NCBI GenBank assembly: GCA_036260395.1
Contig: DASZZY010000029.1
Coordinates: 1-20,590, forward strand
Origin: DASZZY01 sp036260395
GTDB lineage: Bacteria; Actinomycetota; UBA4738; CALAEC01
Direction of reading: 5' to 3'
DNA length: 20,590 nt
Below, piece by piece: positions 8,377-15,832 of the stretch (position 1 is the stretch's first letter; each line of letters starts with the position of its first letter). Both the position numbers and the translations under genes were made by a program. Under the pieces are notes generated by a model, which searched no databases, was not told the origin of the DNA, and was given only the letters and a program-made list of their open reading frames with translations.

Positions 8377-9621
8377 TCAGGCCCGGACGCGGAGCTCCTT
8401 GAGCCCGCGGATGATGTAGTTCGGCTTCCACTCCGGCTCCTCCACCAGCTCCATCGAGGGCAGCCGCCGGAGCAGCATGCCGAATGAGGTCTCCAGCTCC
8501 ACCCGGGCCAGCGGCGCCCCCAGGCAGAAGTGGATGCCGGCGCCGAACGTCATGTGGGGGTTCCGCTCCCGGCCGACGTCGAGCCGGTCCGGACGCTGGA
8601 AGACCTCGGGGTCGTGGTTGGCGCTTCCAAAGAGAAGCGCGAGCTCCTGACCCCGCGGGACGCGGGCCCCGTGGATCTCGACGTCCTCCAGGACCCACCG
8701 CTCGAACATCTGGAGCGGCGTATCGTAGCGCATCAGCTCCTCGATGGCCGTCCGCACCAGCCCGGGATCGTCGCGCAGCCGCCGCAGCTGGTCGGGGTTC
8801 CGGAACAGCGCCCACCAGCCGTTCCCGGTGACGTTCACGGTGGCCTCGTGGCCGGCGTTGAGCAGGAGGACGCACGTGCCGATCAGCTCGTCCTCGGTCA
8901 GCTTCTCGCCCTCCGCGGCCACCTGGGTCAGCGCGCTGATGAGGTCGTCGCGCGGGTCGCGCCGTCGCTCGCGAGACAGCTCGCGCAGGTAGTCCGAGAA
9001 CTCGACGCTGGCCGTCACCGCGGCCCGGGCGTCCTCGTCCGTCGGGTTCAGCTCGTACATCCGACAGATCTCGCCGGACCACGGCCGGAGCAGGTGCCGG
9101 TCCGCCTCGGGGACGCCGAGCATCTCGGCGATCACGGCCACCGGGAGCGGCTCGGCCAGCTCCCGGATGAGGTCGAACTCGCCGGCCGCCTCCACCCGCC
9201 CGATCAGCGAGCCCATCAGGTCGGCGACGAACGGCCGCAGCCCGTTGACCATCTTGGGGGTGAACGCCTTCGACACCAGGGCCCGCACGCGGGTGTGGTC
9301 GGGCGGCTCCATGTCGAGGATCCCCGAGCGGATCAGGTGCCAGAACGGCGCGTGCCACTCCGGCTCGTCGGGTCGGCCCATCTCGGCGTGGGTGGCCAGG
9401 TGGTGGTACGTCCGGCCGAACCGCCGGTCGCGGAGCAGGCGGTTGACGTCCTCGTACCGCGGGACGACCCACTGGTTCGTGGGCTCGAAGTAGTGGATCG
9501 GCCCGGCGTCGCGGAGCGCCGCGTAGACCGGATACGGGTCGGCCACGAACGACAACGACCACGGGTCGAAGCCCAGCGCTCCGGGGTCCGCCATCCGGGC
9601 GTCGAGCGGCGCACGCGCCAT
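8377..9621 (-). CDS. Cytochrome P450
   Basis: 414 residues from the ATG at 9621; a GTG 24 bases upstream lies in the promoter and is not preferred. Diagnostic P450 elements are all present: an I-helix with AGHEAT (256-261), ExxR as E295-R298, and the heme loop FGAGIHFCLG with Cys366 as the thiolate ligand. The acid of the I-helix pair is Glu259; the residue aligned with the usual Thr is Ala260, with Thr261 next. There is no membrane anchor, so this is a soluble bacterial class I enzyme needing a ferredoxin and reductase encoded elsewhere. No start-proximal ribosome site is seen; TACACT sits 7 nt before the ATG, suggesting a leaderless message. The neighbours suggest a lipid or sterol-like substrate, which is inference. 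Confidence 0.95.
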   Translation of the reverse strand: MARAPLDARMADPGALGFDPWSLSFVADPYPVYAALRDAGPIHYFEPTNQWVVPRYEDVNRLLRDRRFGRTYHHLATHAEMGRPDEPEWHAPFWHLIRSGILDMEPPDHTRVRALVSKAFTPKMVNGLRPFVADLMGSLIGRVEAAGEFDLIRELAEPLPVAVIAEMLGVPEADRHLLRPWSGEICRMYELNPTDEDARAAVTASVEFSDYLRELSRERRRDPRDDLISALTQVAAEGEKLTEDELIGTCVLLLNAGHEATVNVTGNGWWALFRNPDQLRRLRDDPGLVRTAIEELMRYDTPLQMFERWVLEDVEIHGARVPRGQELALLFGSANHDPEVFQRPDRLDVGRERNPHMTFGAGIHFCLGAPLARVELETSFGMLLRRLPSMELVEEPEWKPNYIIRGLKELRVRA

Positions 9622-9628
9622 CGCCCGG

Positions 9629-9634
9629 AGTGTA
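9629..9634 (-). promoter_or_regulatory. Possible -10 element of a leaderless P450 promoter
   Basis: On the minus strand TACACT fits the actinobacterial TAnnnT -10 pattern, with its last base 8 bases upstream of the P450 ATG. This places the expected transcription start at or next to the start codon. No ribosome binding site lies between. The -35 position would fall in the GC-rich inverted repeat at 9646-9681 and is not a good match to TTGACA. Confidence 0.45.
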
Positions 9635-9645
9635 GCGCGGCCCAC

Positions 9646-9681
9646 CCCGGCGGCAGGCCAGGCCTGGCGGCGGACGCCGGG
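9646..9681. repeat. Nested inverted repeat between the P450 and thioesterase genes
   Basis: CCCGGCG (9646-9652) pairs perfectly with CGCCGGG (9675-9681). Between them lies a perfect 12-base palindrome, GCCAGGCCTGGC (9657-9668). The repeat fills most of the 63-base gap between the thioesterase stop and the P450 start. It could be the terminator of the upstream minus-strand genes, although no T-tract follows, or an operator overlapping the P450 -35 region. Confidence 0.5.
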
Positions 9682-9684
9682 CGG

Positions 9685-10098
9685 CTACGACGGCAGGCGG
9701 ACGGCCTGGGTCTGGGTGACCTGGGCGACCCGGCGGCCGTCCCCGTCGAGGAGGTCGGTCTGGACGACGATGACGGTGCGGCCCACGTGGAGCGGCCGGG
9801 TCACCGCCTCCACGAGGCCCCCCGTCACCGGGCGGAAGAAGTTCGTCTTCGACTCGAGGGTGCTCGTCGTGGCCCCGGCCGGCAGGTTGAGGAAGGCGCA
9901 CGCGGCCCCGAGGGTATCGGCCAACGACATCAGCGCGCCCCCGTGCAGGACGCCGCCGGTGGTGCACAGGCGCTCCGACCACTCCAAGCGCCCGCGGACC
10001 TCCTCGGGGGATGCCGCGGAGACCTCGATCCCCAGCGTGCCGGCGAACGGGACGAGCTCCGCGATGTTCGCCAGCGGGCCGGCCGCCTCGTCGGTCAT
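9685..10098 (-). CDS. PaaI-type hotdog-fold acyl-CoA thioesterase
   Basis: 137 residues, the usual size for a single hotdog domain. The signature GGVLHGGALMSLADTLGA is present (His52, Gly53-Gly54, Asp61), the substrate-binding and catalytic region of PaaI-like thioesterases. TTSTLESKTNFFRPV and RTVIVVQTDLLDGDGRRVAQVTQTQ match the later strands. The enzyme would hydrolyse an acyl- or aryl-CoA in the cytosol, probably as a tetramer. The ATG at 10098 overlaps the ligase stop as ATGA, so thioesterase and ligase are translationally coupled. That places CoA-ester formation and cleavage under one control, perhaps to recycle CoA or release a product acid. Confidence 0.9.
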   Translation of the reverse strand: MTDEAAGPLANIAELVPFAGTLGIEVSAASPEEVRGRLEWSERLCTTGGVLHGGALMSLADTLGAACAFLNLPAGATTSTLESKTNFFRPVTGGLVEAVTRPLHVGRTVIVVQTDLLDGDGRRVAQVTQTQAVRLPS

Positions 10099-11723
10099 CG
10101 CCCCACGAGCTCCCGCTTCTTGACCTTCCCGGTAGCGGTCCTGGGGAGCTCGTCGACGACCTCCACGCGCCTGGGGACCTTGAACGACGCCAGCTGCTTC
10201 CGGCATTGATCCCTCACGGCCTCGGCGTCGACGCGCCCCACGACGAACGCCGACAGGACCTTGCCCAGCTCCTCGTCGTCCACGCCGACCACCGCCACCT
10301 CGTCGACGCCGTCGAGGCCCTGGATCGCCTCCTCGACCTCGACCGGATAGACGTTCTCGCCGCCGACGACGACCATGTCGTCGGCGCGGCCCTCGACGAA
10401 CAGGTAGCCCTCCTCGTCGATCCGCCCGAGGTCGCCGAGCGACACGTGGCCGGGCCGGCGGCCGGGGGGCTCGCCGGACGTGTACCCCTCGAACGTCGCG
10501 CCGGTGACCACGTGGAGCTCCCCGGTCTCGCCCGGCCCCAGCCGGTCCCCGGCGGGCGACAGCACGGCCACGTCCACTCCCGGGACCGGCCGGCCCACCG
10601 CGTCGGGGCGCCGGCGCATGTCCTCGGGCGTGGCCACCGCCACCCACCCGGCCTCGGTGGAGCCGTACAGGTCGTACAGGACATCGCCGAACGTCCGCCG
10701 GGCCCGCTCGCGCAGGCCCCGCCCCAACGCGGACCCGCTGGCCAGGACGATGCGGAGCGAGGAGACGTCGTAGCCGCCCCGCACGTCGTCCGGCAGCTCC
10801 ACGATCCGGTGGATCATCGCCGGCACCAGCGACGCCGCCGTGGCGCCGTGGTGCTCGACGTCGGCCAGCACGCCCTCGGGATCGAACCGCTCCGGCAGCA
10901 CGAGCTTCGCGCCCAGCAGCATGGCCACCGTGGCGGTCAGCAGGCCGAACGAGTGGAACAGGGGGGCCGGACAGACGATGACGTCGTCGCTCCGGTACGG
11001 GACGACCGAGATGAGGCCGACCAGCGGCGCGGCCTGCCCGAGCCCGGTCCGCCGCGCGGCGCCCTTGGGCTTCCCGGTGGTCCCCGACGTGTGGATCACG
11101 ATGCGCGGCGTCCCCCGCGGCCCGCCGAGCGGGGGCAACCCCGGCTCGTGGTGCTCCACGAGCGACCCGTAGGCCACGGACGCGGCGAGGGCGTCGCCCC
11201 CGTCGCCCACGTCGGCCAGCCGCACCCCGGCCACGCCGGCCTCTCGGAGCTGCTCGGCGTGCTGCGTGTCGTAGACGACCGTGGCCGGCGCCGCCTGGGC
11301 CAGGGCCGACCGCAGCTCCTCCCCTCGGGCCCAGGTGTTGAGCGGAGCCACCGCCAGGCCGGCCTTCTGCGCCCCGAGCAGCACCTCGACCTGCTCGCGG
11401 CCGTTGCGCAGCAGCGTGGCCACCGTCCCGCCGCCCAGCCCGACCAGCGCCCGTCCCACGCGCTCGGCGCGGTCGTCCAGCTGCCGCCACGAGAGCGTGC
11501 CGAGGCGGTCGCTGAGCGCCTCCCGGTCGCCGAGGGCCCCGGCGTTGATCCGGCTCAGGACGCCCAGCGAAGCCCCGCGGCCGAGCAGCCACGGGGCCGC
11601 CCGCACGGTGGCCGGCAGGCGCCGAGCGTCGACGAGCCCCGACTCGAGGAGGCGGCCGAGGACGCTCGGGCGGGCCAGCCCCCGGAGGGCCGCCAGCGCG
11701 GCGAGCCGGTCCAGCGGGCTCAC
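10095..11723 (-). CDS. AMP-forming acyl-CoA synthetase (FadD-like)
   Basis: 542 residues from the GTG at 11723 (GTGA overlap with the SRPBCC gene). The adenylate-forming family motifs are clear: P-loop HTSGTTGKPKG (211-221), YDLYGSTEAG, the GDLGRIDEEGYLFVEGRADDMVVVGGENVYP block, and the C-terminal GK with catalytic Lys533 near the end. The N-terminal ~60 residues (RLAALAALRGLARPSVLGRLLESGL) form an extra amphipathic region, as I recall for mycobacterial FadD12-like ligases. The reaction is fatty acid + ATP + CoA to acyl-CoA + AMP + PPi. It lies next to a DGAT2-like acyltransferase and a thioesterase. The chain length or ring nature of the acid cannot be read from sequence. Confidence 0.93.
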   Translation of the reverse strand: MSPLDRLAALAALRGLARPSVLGRLLESGLVDARRLPATVRAAPWLLGRGASLGVLSRINAGALGDREALSDRLGTLSWRQLDDRAERVGRALVGLGGGTVATLLRNGREQVEVLLGAQKAGLAVAPLNTWARGEELRSALAQAAPATVVYDTQHAEQLREAGVAGVRLADVGDGGDALAASVAYGSLVEHHEPGLPPLGGPRGTPRIVIHTSGTTGKPKGAARRTGLGQAAPLVGLISVVPYRSDDVIVCPAPLFHSFGLLTATVAMLLGAKLVLPERFDPEGVLADVEHHGATAASLVPAMIHRIVELPDDVRGGYDVSSLRIVLASGSALGRGLRERARRTFGDVLYDLYGSTEAGWVAVATPEDMRRRPDAVGRPVPGVDVAVLSPAGDRLGPGETGELHVVTGATFEGYTSGEPPGRRPGHVSLGDLGRIDEEGYLFVEGRADDMVVVGGENVYPVEVEEAIQGLDGVDEVAVVGVDDEELGKVLSAFVVGRVDAEAVRDQCRKQLASFKVPRRVEVVDELPRTATGKVKKRELVGR

Positions 11724-12184
11724 GCGCGGGCCTCCACCGCCGCGACCGACCCCTCCTGCTCGAGGATCCGCCGGACCGCGAGGAGGGTCGCGCTCAGGTT
11801 GCGGCCAACGATGCGACCGACGGCCCGCTCGACCAACCGGCCGAGCGGCCCGCCCGAGAGGTCGAACTCGACCTCGAGCCGGATCTCGGTCCCCGCGCGG
11901 ACCGGGCGGAGCCGCCAGGCACCCCGCTGGGGGATCCCCCGCTCGGCCGCCCAGGCGATCAGGCGGCCCGGCTTCCACGCGGTGACCTTGACCTCGCCAC
12001 CGGCCTCGATCGAGCCGACCCTCATCCGGACTCGGAACCGGGCCCCCGGCCCGCGGCGCTTACGCGAGGCCGGCTCCCACCGGGTGATGCCGACGAAGAA
12101 CTCCGGGTAGCGGTTGGGGTCCGAGACCAGCGCGAAGACGCGCTCGGGCTCGCGGTCCACGACGATCGTCCGCTGGACGCGCAC
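11720..12184 (-). CDS. SRPBCC/START-like lipid-binding protein (polyketide cyclase/COQ10 type)
   Basis: 154 residues from a GTG start at 12184, only 4 bases after the acyltransferase stop. The sequence pattern TIVVDREPERVFALVSDPNRYPEFFVGITRWEP, followed by an alternating strand region (RFRVRMRVGSIEAGGEVKVTAW) and a long C-terminal helix (GRNLSATLLAVRRILEQEG), is that of SRPBCC helix-grip proteins. These have a large hydrophobic cavity and usually bind or present lipids or polyketides; many lack enzymatic activity. The position between acyltransferase and ligase suggests binding of an acyl or isoprenoid intermediate, which is inference. Confidence 0.85.
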   Translation of the reverse strand: MRVQRTIVVDREPERVFALVSDPNRYPEFFVGITRWEPASRKRRGPGARFRVRMRVGSIEAGGEVKVTAWKPGRLIAWAAERGIPQRGAWRLRPVRAGTEIRLEVEFDLSGGPLGRLVERAVGRIVGRNLSATLLAVRRILEQEGSVAAVEARA

Positions 12185-12188
12185 GGGC

Positions 12189-13127
12189 TCAGGCGAACGG
12201 CGGGACGACGTGCTCGGCCGCCAGCGCGGTGAGGGACTCCTGCATCCGGCCGGTCACGTAGCCGTAGGCCTCGTCGGAGTCGGGGGTGTCGCCGAAGCGG
12301 GCCCGGACGTCGATCGGTTGCAGGCACTCGACGCGGATCTTCACCGGCAGCGGGATGTGCCCCAGCAGGTCGCCGACGTTCAGTCCCCACGGGAGCGCCA
12401 GCGAGATCGGCAGGACCTTCAGCCGGCCCAGCCGATCGAGGCGCAGCGCGTGGGCCAGCCGCCGTCCGTCGGAGAGCGGGAGGTATGTCTCCTGGCCGCC
12501 GTCGGCCACGACCGGGACGATCGGCACGCCGGTCTCGGCGGCCAGCCGGAGGAACCCGCGCCGGCCGTCGAACCGGATGCGGTGGCGGTCCCGCCACGGA
12601 CGGTGCGTCTCCACGTCGCCGCCGGGGTACACCAGCACGCACGAGCCCCGCTGCAGCGCCGCCCGGGCGGCCGTCGGCCCCGCGGTGATCACCCCCCACT
12701 TCCGCAGGAACGCCCCCAGGCCCGGCCACGAGGTCACCAGCGAATGCGCCAGGATGTGGAGCGGGCGCTCGGCGCCGAAGTAGGCGTTGAACGCCAGCAG
12801 GAACACCACGCTGTCGGGGGTCATGTTGCCCCCGGAGTGGTTCCCGACGAACAGGACCGCGCCCTCCTCGGGGATCCGCTCCAGGCCACGGACCTCGGCG
12901 CGGAAGTACAGGCTGGCCAGCAGCCACATGCCGGGGAGCTGATACCGGATGAACTCCGGGTCGCGGGCCTCCAGGTCGGCGGCCGCGCCGCGGATCAGCG
13001 ATTCGCCCTCGGCCTCGATGCGCTCCCTCGCCACGGCCTCCCGGGCCTCGTCATCCCGCGCCTTGGCCTTCCGGGCCTTGCCCTTCCGGGCCTTGGCATC
13101 GGCCCTGGCCGCCGGCCGGGCGGTCAC
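12189..13127 (-). CDS. DGAT2/MGAT-like lysophospholipid acyltransferase family protein
   Basis: 312 residues; the GTG start overlaps the hydrolase stop as GTGA. Residues 10-40 are a Lys/Ala/Arg-rich, low-complexity region partly encoded by a 15-base tandem repeat. The acyltransferase domain follows. Motif I is NHSGGNMTPD (Asn96-His97 to Asp105), a longer spacing than the classical NHx4D. Later come VYPGGDVETHRPW (from about 166) and RIRFDGRRGFLRLAAETGVPIVPVV, as in MGAT/DGAT2-like LPLAT proteins. A hydrophobic segment near 62-75 may touch the membrane. It would transfer an acyl chain from acyl-CoA to a glycerolipid, alcohol or other acceptor. The ligase downstream could supply acyl-CoA, an arrangement that recalls mycobacterial fadD12-Rv1428c. 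Confidence 0.86.
   Translation of the reverse strand: MTARPAARADAKARKGKARKAKARDDEAREAVARERIEAEGESLIRGAAADLEARDPEFIRYQLPGMWLLASLYFRAEVRGLERIPEEGAVLFVGNHSGGNMTPDSVVFLLAFNAYFGAERPLHILAHSLVTSWPGLGAFLRKWGVITAGPTAARAALQRGSCVLVYPGGDVETHRPWRDRHRIRFDGRRGFLRLAAETGVPIVPVVADGGQETYLPLSDGRRLAHALRLDRLGRLKVLPISLALPWGLNVGDLLGHIPLPVKIRVECLQPIDVRARFGDTPDSDEAYGYVTGRMQESLTALAAEHVVPPFA
13067..13096. repeat. 15-base tandem repeat, two copies, inside the acyltransferase gene
   Basis: Two adjacent 15-base units, CCTTCCGGGCCTTGC and CCTTCCGGGCCTTGG, differ at the last base. On the minus strand they encode KARKG/KARKA units of the basic N-terminal region. Being a multiple of three, copy-number change would keep the frame. 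Confidence 0.7.
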
Positions 13128-14344
13128 GAGAGGAACTCCCGGATCAGCCCGTGCGTCAGGTCCGGGTGTTCGAACTGGGGGACGTGGCCGCAGTCGTCGA
13201 GGACCACCGACGTGGCCGAGGGGAGCGCCCGCTCGACGTGCCGCGCGAACCTTGCGGGGACCAGCCGGTCCCGGTCGCCCCACACGAACAGGGCCGGCAC
13301 GTCGAGCTGCGGCAGGCGGTCCCAGAACCCCACCTCGCCGTATGGCTCCTCGAGGTAGATCTGCCGCGCCGCGGAGAAGAACGCCACGCGGCCCCGCATC
13401 GTGGAGAACACCCGGAGGAACTCGTCGGCCGCCGCCAGGTACCACGCCTGGGGGAGGCGCTCGGGCCTGGCGAACATCCGCTTGATGCCGCCCACCACGA
13501 GCGCGTGCCGCATCGGGACCCGCACCACCGCCAGCTCCGGCCGCAGCAGCCGAACCAGGCGGACGAAGTGGCGCCGGCGGATGAACGCTGGCGACGGCGT
13601 CAGCAGGACCAGGCGCCCGGTCCGCTCCGGGTGGACGAGCCCCATCTCGATGGCCACCCGCCCGCCCATCGAGTTGCCGACGAGGTCGGCGCGCTCGACG
13701 CCGGCCTCGTCGAGGAACGCCTCCAGCCACCGGGCGAAGAACGCGGAGTCGTACCGCCGGAGCGGCTTCGACGAGTCGCCGAACCCGGGCATGTCCGGGA
13801 CCAGCACGCGGTGGTCGCGGGCGAGGTCCCAGAGCGTCGGGAGCAGCGAGGCGTTGGTGGCGCCCAGCCCGTGGAGGAGGACGACCGGGGGGCCCTGTCC
13901 CGCCTCCAGGTAGAACGTCGACAGCGGGCCGGCGGCCGCCGTCCGGGCCACCGGGAACCTGGCCGGACGGGCCTCCGGCTGGAACAGGCCGCCCAGGCGC
14001 AGCGACAGGGCCAGGTTGCCGCGGACCCTGAGGTCGCCGGCCAGGAACGCCTCCACGCCGGACCGCGACCCGTCCATGACCGCGGCCAGGGTCACCGCAT
14101 CGGTCGTCACGGTGGTGTCGGCGCGGGGATGGAGGCCCGGCGTGATCCACACCCGGCCCCCCGACAGGCGGATCGTCCACGGGTCGCCGTCCTCGACGTC
14201 CAGCGAGACCGTGGCCCGGAACCCCGGCCGCTCCGGGACCGCGTCGCGGACGGCCGCGAGCAGGACCGACTCCAGCGAGACGTCCTCGGAGGGCACGGCC
14301 CGGCCCCCGCGAGGCCCCGCGGTGCGATCCTCCGTGGTCACCAT
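13124..14344 (-). CDS. SCP2 domain - alpha/beta-hydrolase fusion protein
   Basis: 406 residues from the ATG at 14344. Residues about 22-120 look like an SCP2 sterol-carrier domain: DGDPWTIRLSGGRVWITPG, TTVTTDAVTLAAVMDG and FLAGDLRVRGNLALSLRLGGLF are its typical strand and helix landmarks. Residues about 140-406 are an alpha/beta hydrolase with oxyanion segment HGLG (158-161), nucleophile elbow GNSMGG (Ser225), probable acid Asp359 in GDRDRLVP, and catalytic His387 in CGHVPQ. The SCP2 part probably holds a hydrophobic substrate for the esterase/lipase domain. No signal peptide is seen, so it is cytosolic. It begins the GTGA/GTGA-coupled run of lipid genes on the minus strand. The true substrate is unknown. 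Confidence 0.85.
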   Translation of the reverse strand: MVTTEDRTAGPRGGRAVPSEDVSLESVLLAAVRDAVPERPGFRATVSLDVEDGDPWTIRLSGGRVWITPGLHPRADTTVTTDAVTLAAVMDGSRSGVEAFLAGDLRVRGNLALSLRLGGLFQPEARPARFPVARTAAAGPLSTFYLEAGQGPPVVLLHGLGATNASLLPTLWDLARDHRVLVPDMPGFGDSSKPLRRYDSAFFARWLEAFLDEAGVERADLVGNSMGGRVAIEMGLVHPERTGRLVLLTPSPAFIRRRHFVRLVRLLRPELAVVRVPMRHALVVGGIKRMFARPERLPQAWYLAAADEFLRVFSTMRGRVAFFSAARQIYLEEPYGEVGFWDRLPQLDVPALFVWGDRDRLVPARFARHVERALPSATSVVLDDCGHVPQFEHPDLTHGLIREFLS

Positions 14345-14359
14345 CGGATCGGCGTGGTT

Positions 14360-14399
14360 CCCGCACTCACCGTCGCATGGGAAGGGTCCGGAGTGCGGG
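14360..14399. repeat. 9-bp inverted repeat upstream of the hydrolase gene
   Basis: CCCGCACTC (14360-14368) and GAGTGCGGG (14391-14399) are perfect inverted copies separated by 22 bases. They fill the middle of the 84-base gap between the amine oxidase stop and the hydrolase start, ending 15 bases from the ATG. As RNA this would be a 9-bp stem with a large loop and no T-tract. It could be a terminator, an attenuator or a protein-binding site; sequence alone does not decide. Confidence 0.45.
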
Positions 14400-14428
14400 C
14401 TCGTCGGTCGGCCATGGGCTTCGTCGTC

Positions 14429-15832
14429 TTACCCCTCCGCCGCCGCTTCATCCGTGGTGGCGGAGGGGCTCGCGGCCGGGCCGTCCAGCGCGGCGAGCAC
14501 CTCGGCGGCGGCCCGGCGCCCGGACTCCACGGCGCCCTCCATGTATCCGGCCCACACCCGGGCCGATTCGGTCCCCGCCCAGTGGATCGCGCCGACCGGC
14601 TCCCGGAGCGCCGGCCCGTACCGGGTCAGGGCCCCCGGCGGCAGGTGGCCCCCGTAGCAGCCCCTGGTCCACTCCTCCTCGGACCAGTCCTGGTCGACGT
14701 AGTCGCGGGGCCGCGCTGCCCGGGGGCCGAAGTACCGCCGGAAGCACTCCAGGACGACCTCTCGCCTGCGGGCGGCGTCCAGCCGGCCGGCGCGACGGGC
14801 GGCGTCGGCCACCAGGAAGCCGACCAGGACGCCGGGGGTTCCGGCCTCCGGGGATCCGTCGAACGTGAAGGACACCGGCAGCCCCGGCGACCCGGCCTGC
14901 CCGTGCAGGCCTTCCGCGCGCCAGAACGGCTCGTCGTACACGGCCATGGCCTTGATCGTGGCCCCGTGGGGCATCCGCTGGGTCAGCTGGTCGCGGGTGC
15001 CCGGAAGCGCCGGCGCGTACTCGATCCTCGCCGCCAGGGCCGGTGGAACCGCCACGATCGCCCGCCGGGCACGGACGGCGAGGCCGTTCGCCGCGACCGT
15101 GACGCCGCCACCGGTCTGCTCGATCCTCCGGACGGGCACCCCGAGGACGACCGTCTCCCCCAGTCGCTCGGCCATCCGGCGGGCCAGCGTCTGCGTCCCG
15201 CCCGCCACCCGGTCCTGCTGTGCGCCGCCGGTCGTGCTGACCAGGTTCTCGAGGCTGGTCCCCGACCGGATGTACCACAGCGCGAACAGGAGCGAGAGCG
15301 ATCCCGGCTCCGTGGTGAACACGCCGTCGGTGAACAGCCGGAGCACGCGACGGGCGGTGTCCGTCCGGACGCGCCGGCGGATCCACGTCTCCAGGGTCTG
15401 GGCGTCCCACTCACGAGCGGCGGGCGCCTCCCACGGCCGGTCGAGAGGTACGCGTCGGGCCAGCCGCTCGAGCCGGAGGAACGCCGCGGCGAAGTCGGCC
15501 AGGACCACAGGGTTCAGCCGGGGAAGCCGTCCCGAGAACCGGTACCGGCGCCCGTCGAGGAGCGCCACCGTGTCGCCTCGGTCGTAGGTCGGGAACGTCG
15601 AGACCCCGAGGTCGCGGCCCAGGGCGTACATCCGGTCCTGGGTGGGACCGATCCACTGCGCGCCGAGGTCGACCGTGACGCCGTCGCCGAGGTCGCGGCT
15701 CAGGAGGCGCCCGCCGACGCGGTCCCGCGCCTCCAGCACCACGACCTCCCGGCCGGCGGCGGCCACGTCGGTGGCCGCGGCCAGGCCGGCCAGCCCCGCG
15801 CCCACGACGGCGACGTCGGCCTCTCGGATCAG
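14429..15832 (-). CDS. MAO-type flavin amine oxidase
   Basis: 467 residues from a proposed CTG start. FAD-binding elements are VAVVGAGLAGLAAA near the N-terminus, VVLEARDRVGGR, and DLGAQWIGPTQ. Residues of monoamine oxidases are conserved: Lys294 in IKAMAVYDEPFW, Cys392 in RGCYGGHLPPG (the covalent-FAD cysteine in MAO), and the aromatic-cage tyrosines Tyr393 and Tyr430 (WAGYMEGAVESG). It should oxidise a primary or secondary amine with release of H2O2, possibly with covalent FAD. No C-terminal membrane anchor is seen, so it is soluble. No ATG, GTG or TTG fits the N-terminus. CTG at 15832 overlaps the cyclase stop as CTGA, with AAGGAGG just upstream, so the exact start is uncertain. Confidence 0.88.
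   Translation of the reverse strand: MIREADVAVVGAGLAGLAAATDVAAAGREVVVLEARDRVGGRLLSRDLGDGVTVDLGAQWIGPTQDRMYALGRDLGVSTFPTYDRGDTVALLDGRRYRFSGRLPRLNPVVLADFAAAFLRLERLARRVPLDRPWEAPAAREWDAQTLETWIRRRVRTDTARRVLRLFTDGVFTTEPGSLSLLFALWYIRSGTSLENLVSTTGGAQQDRVAGGTQTLARRMAERLGETVVLGVPVRRIEQTGGGVTVAANGLAVRARRAIVAVPPALAARIEYAPALPGTRDQLTQRMPHGATIKAMAVYDEPFWRAEGLHGQAGSPGLPVSFTFDGSPEAGTPGVLVGFLVADAARRAGRLDAARRREVVLECFRRYFGPRAARPRDYVDQDWSEEEWTRGCYGGHLPPGALTRYGPALREPVGAIHWAGTESARVWAGYMEGAVESGRRAAAEVLAALDGPAASPSATTDEAAAEG

Noticed and set aside
12114..13358. A plus-strand open frame, and another from 13151 to 16012
   Set aside because: Both are antisense to clearly recognisable minus-strand enzymes and show no family motifs.
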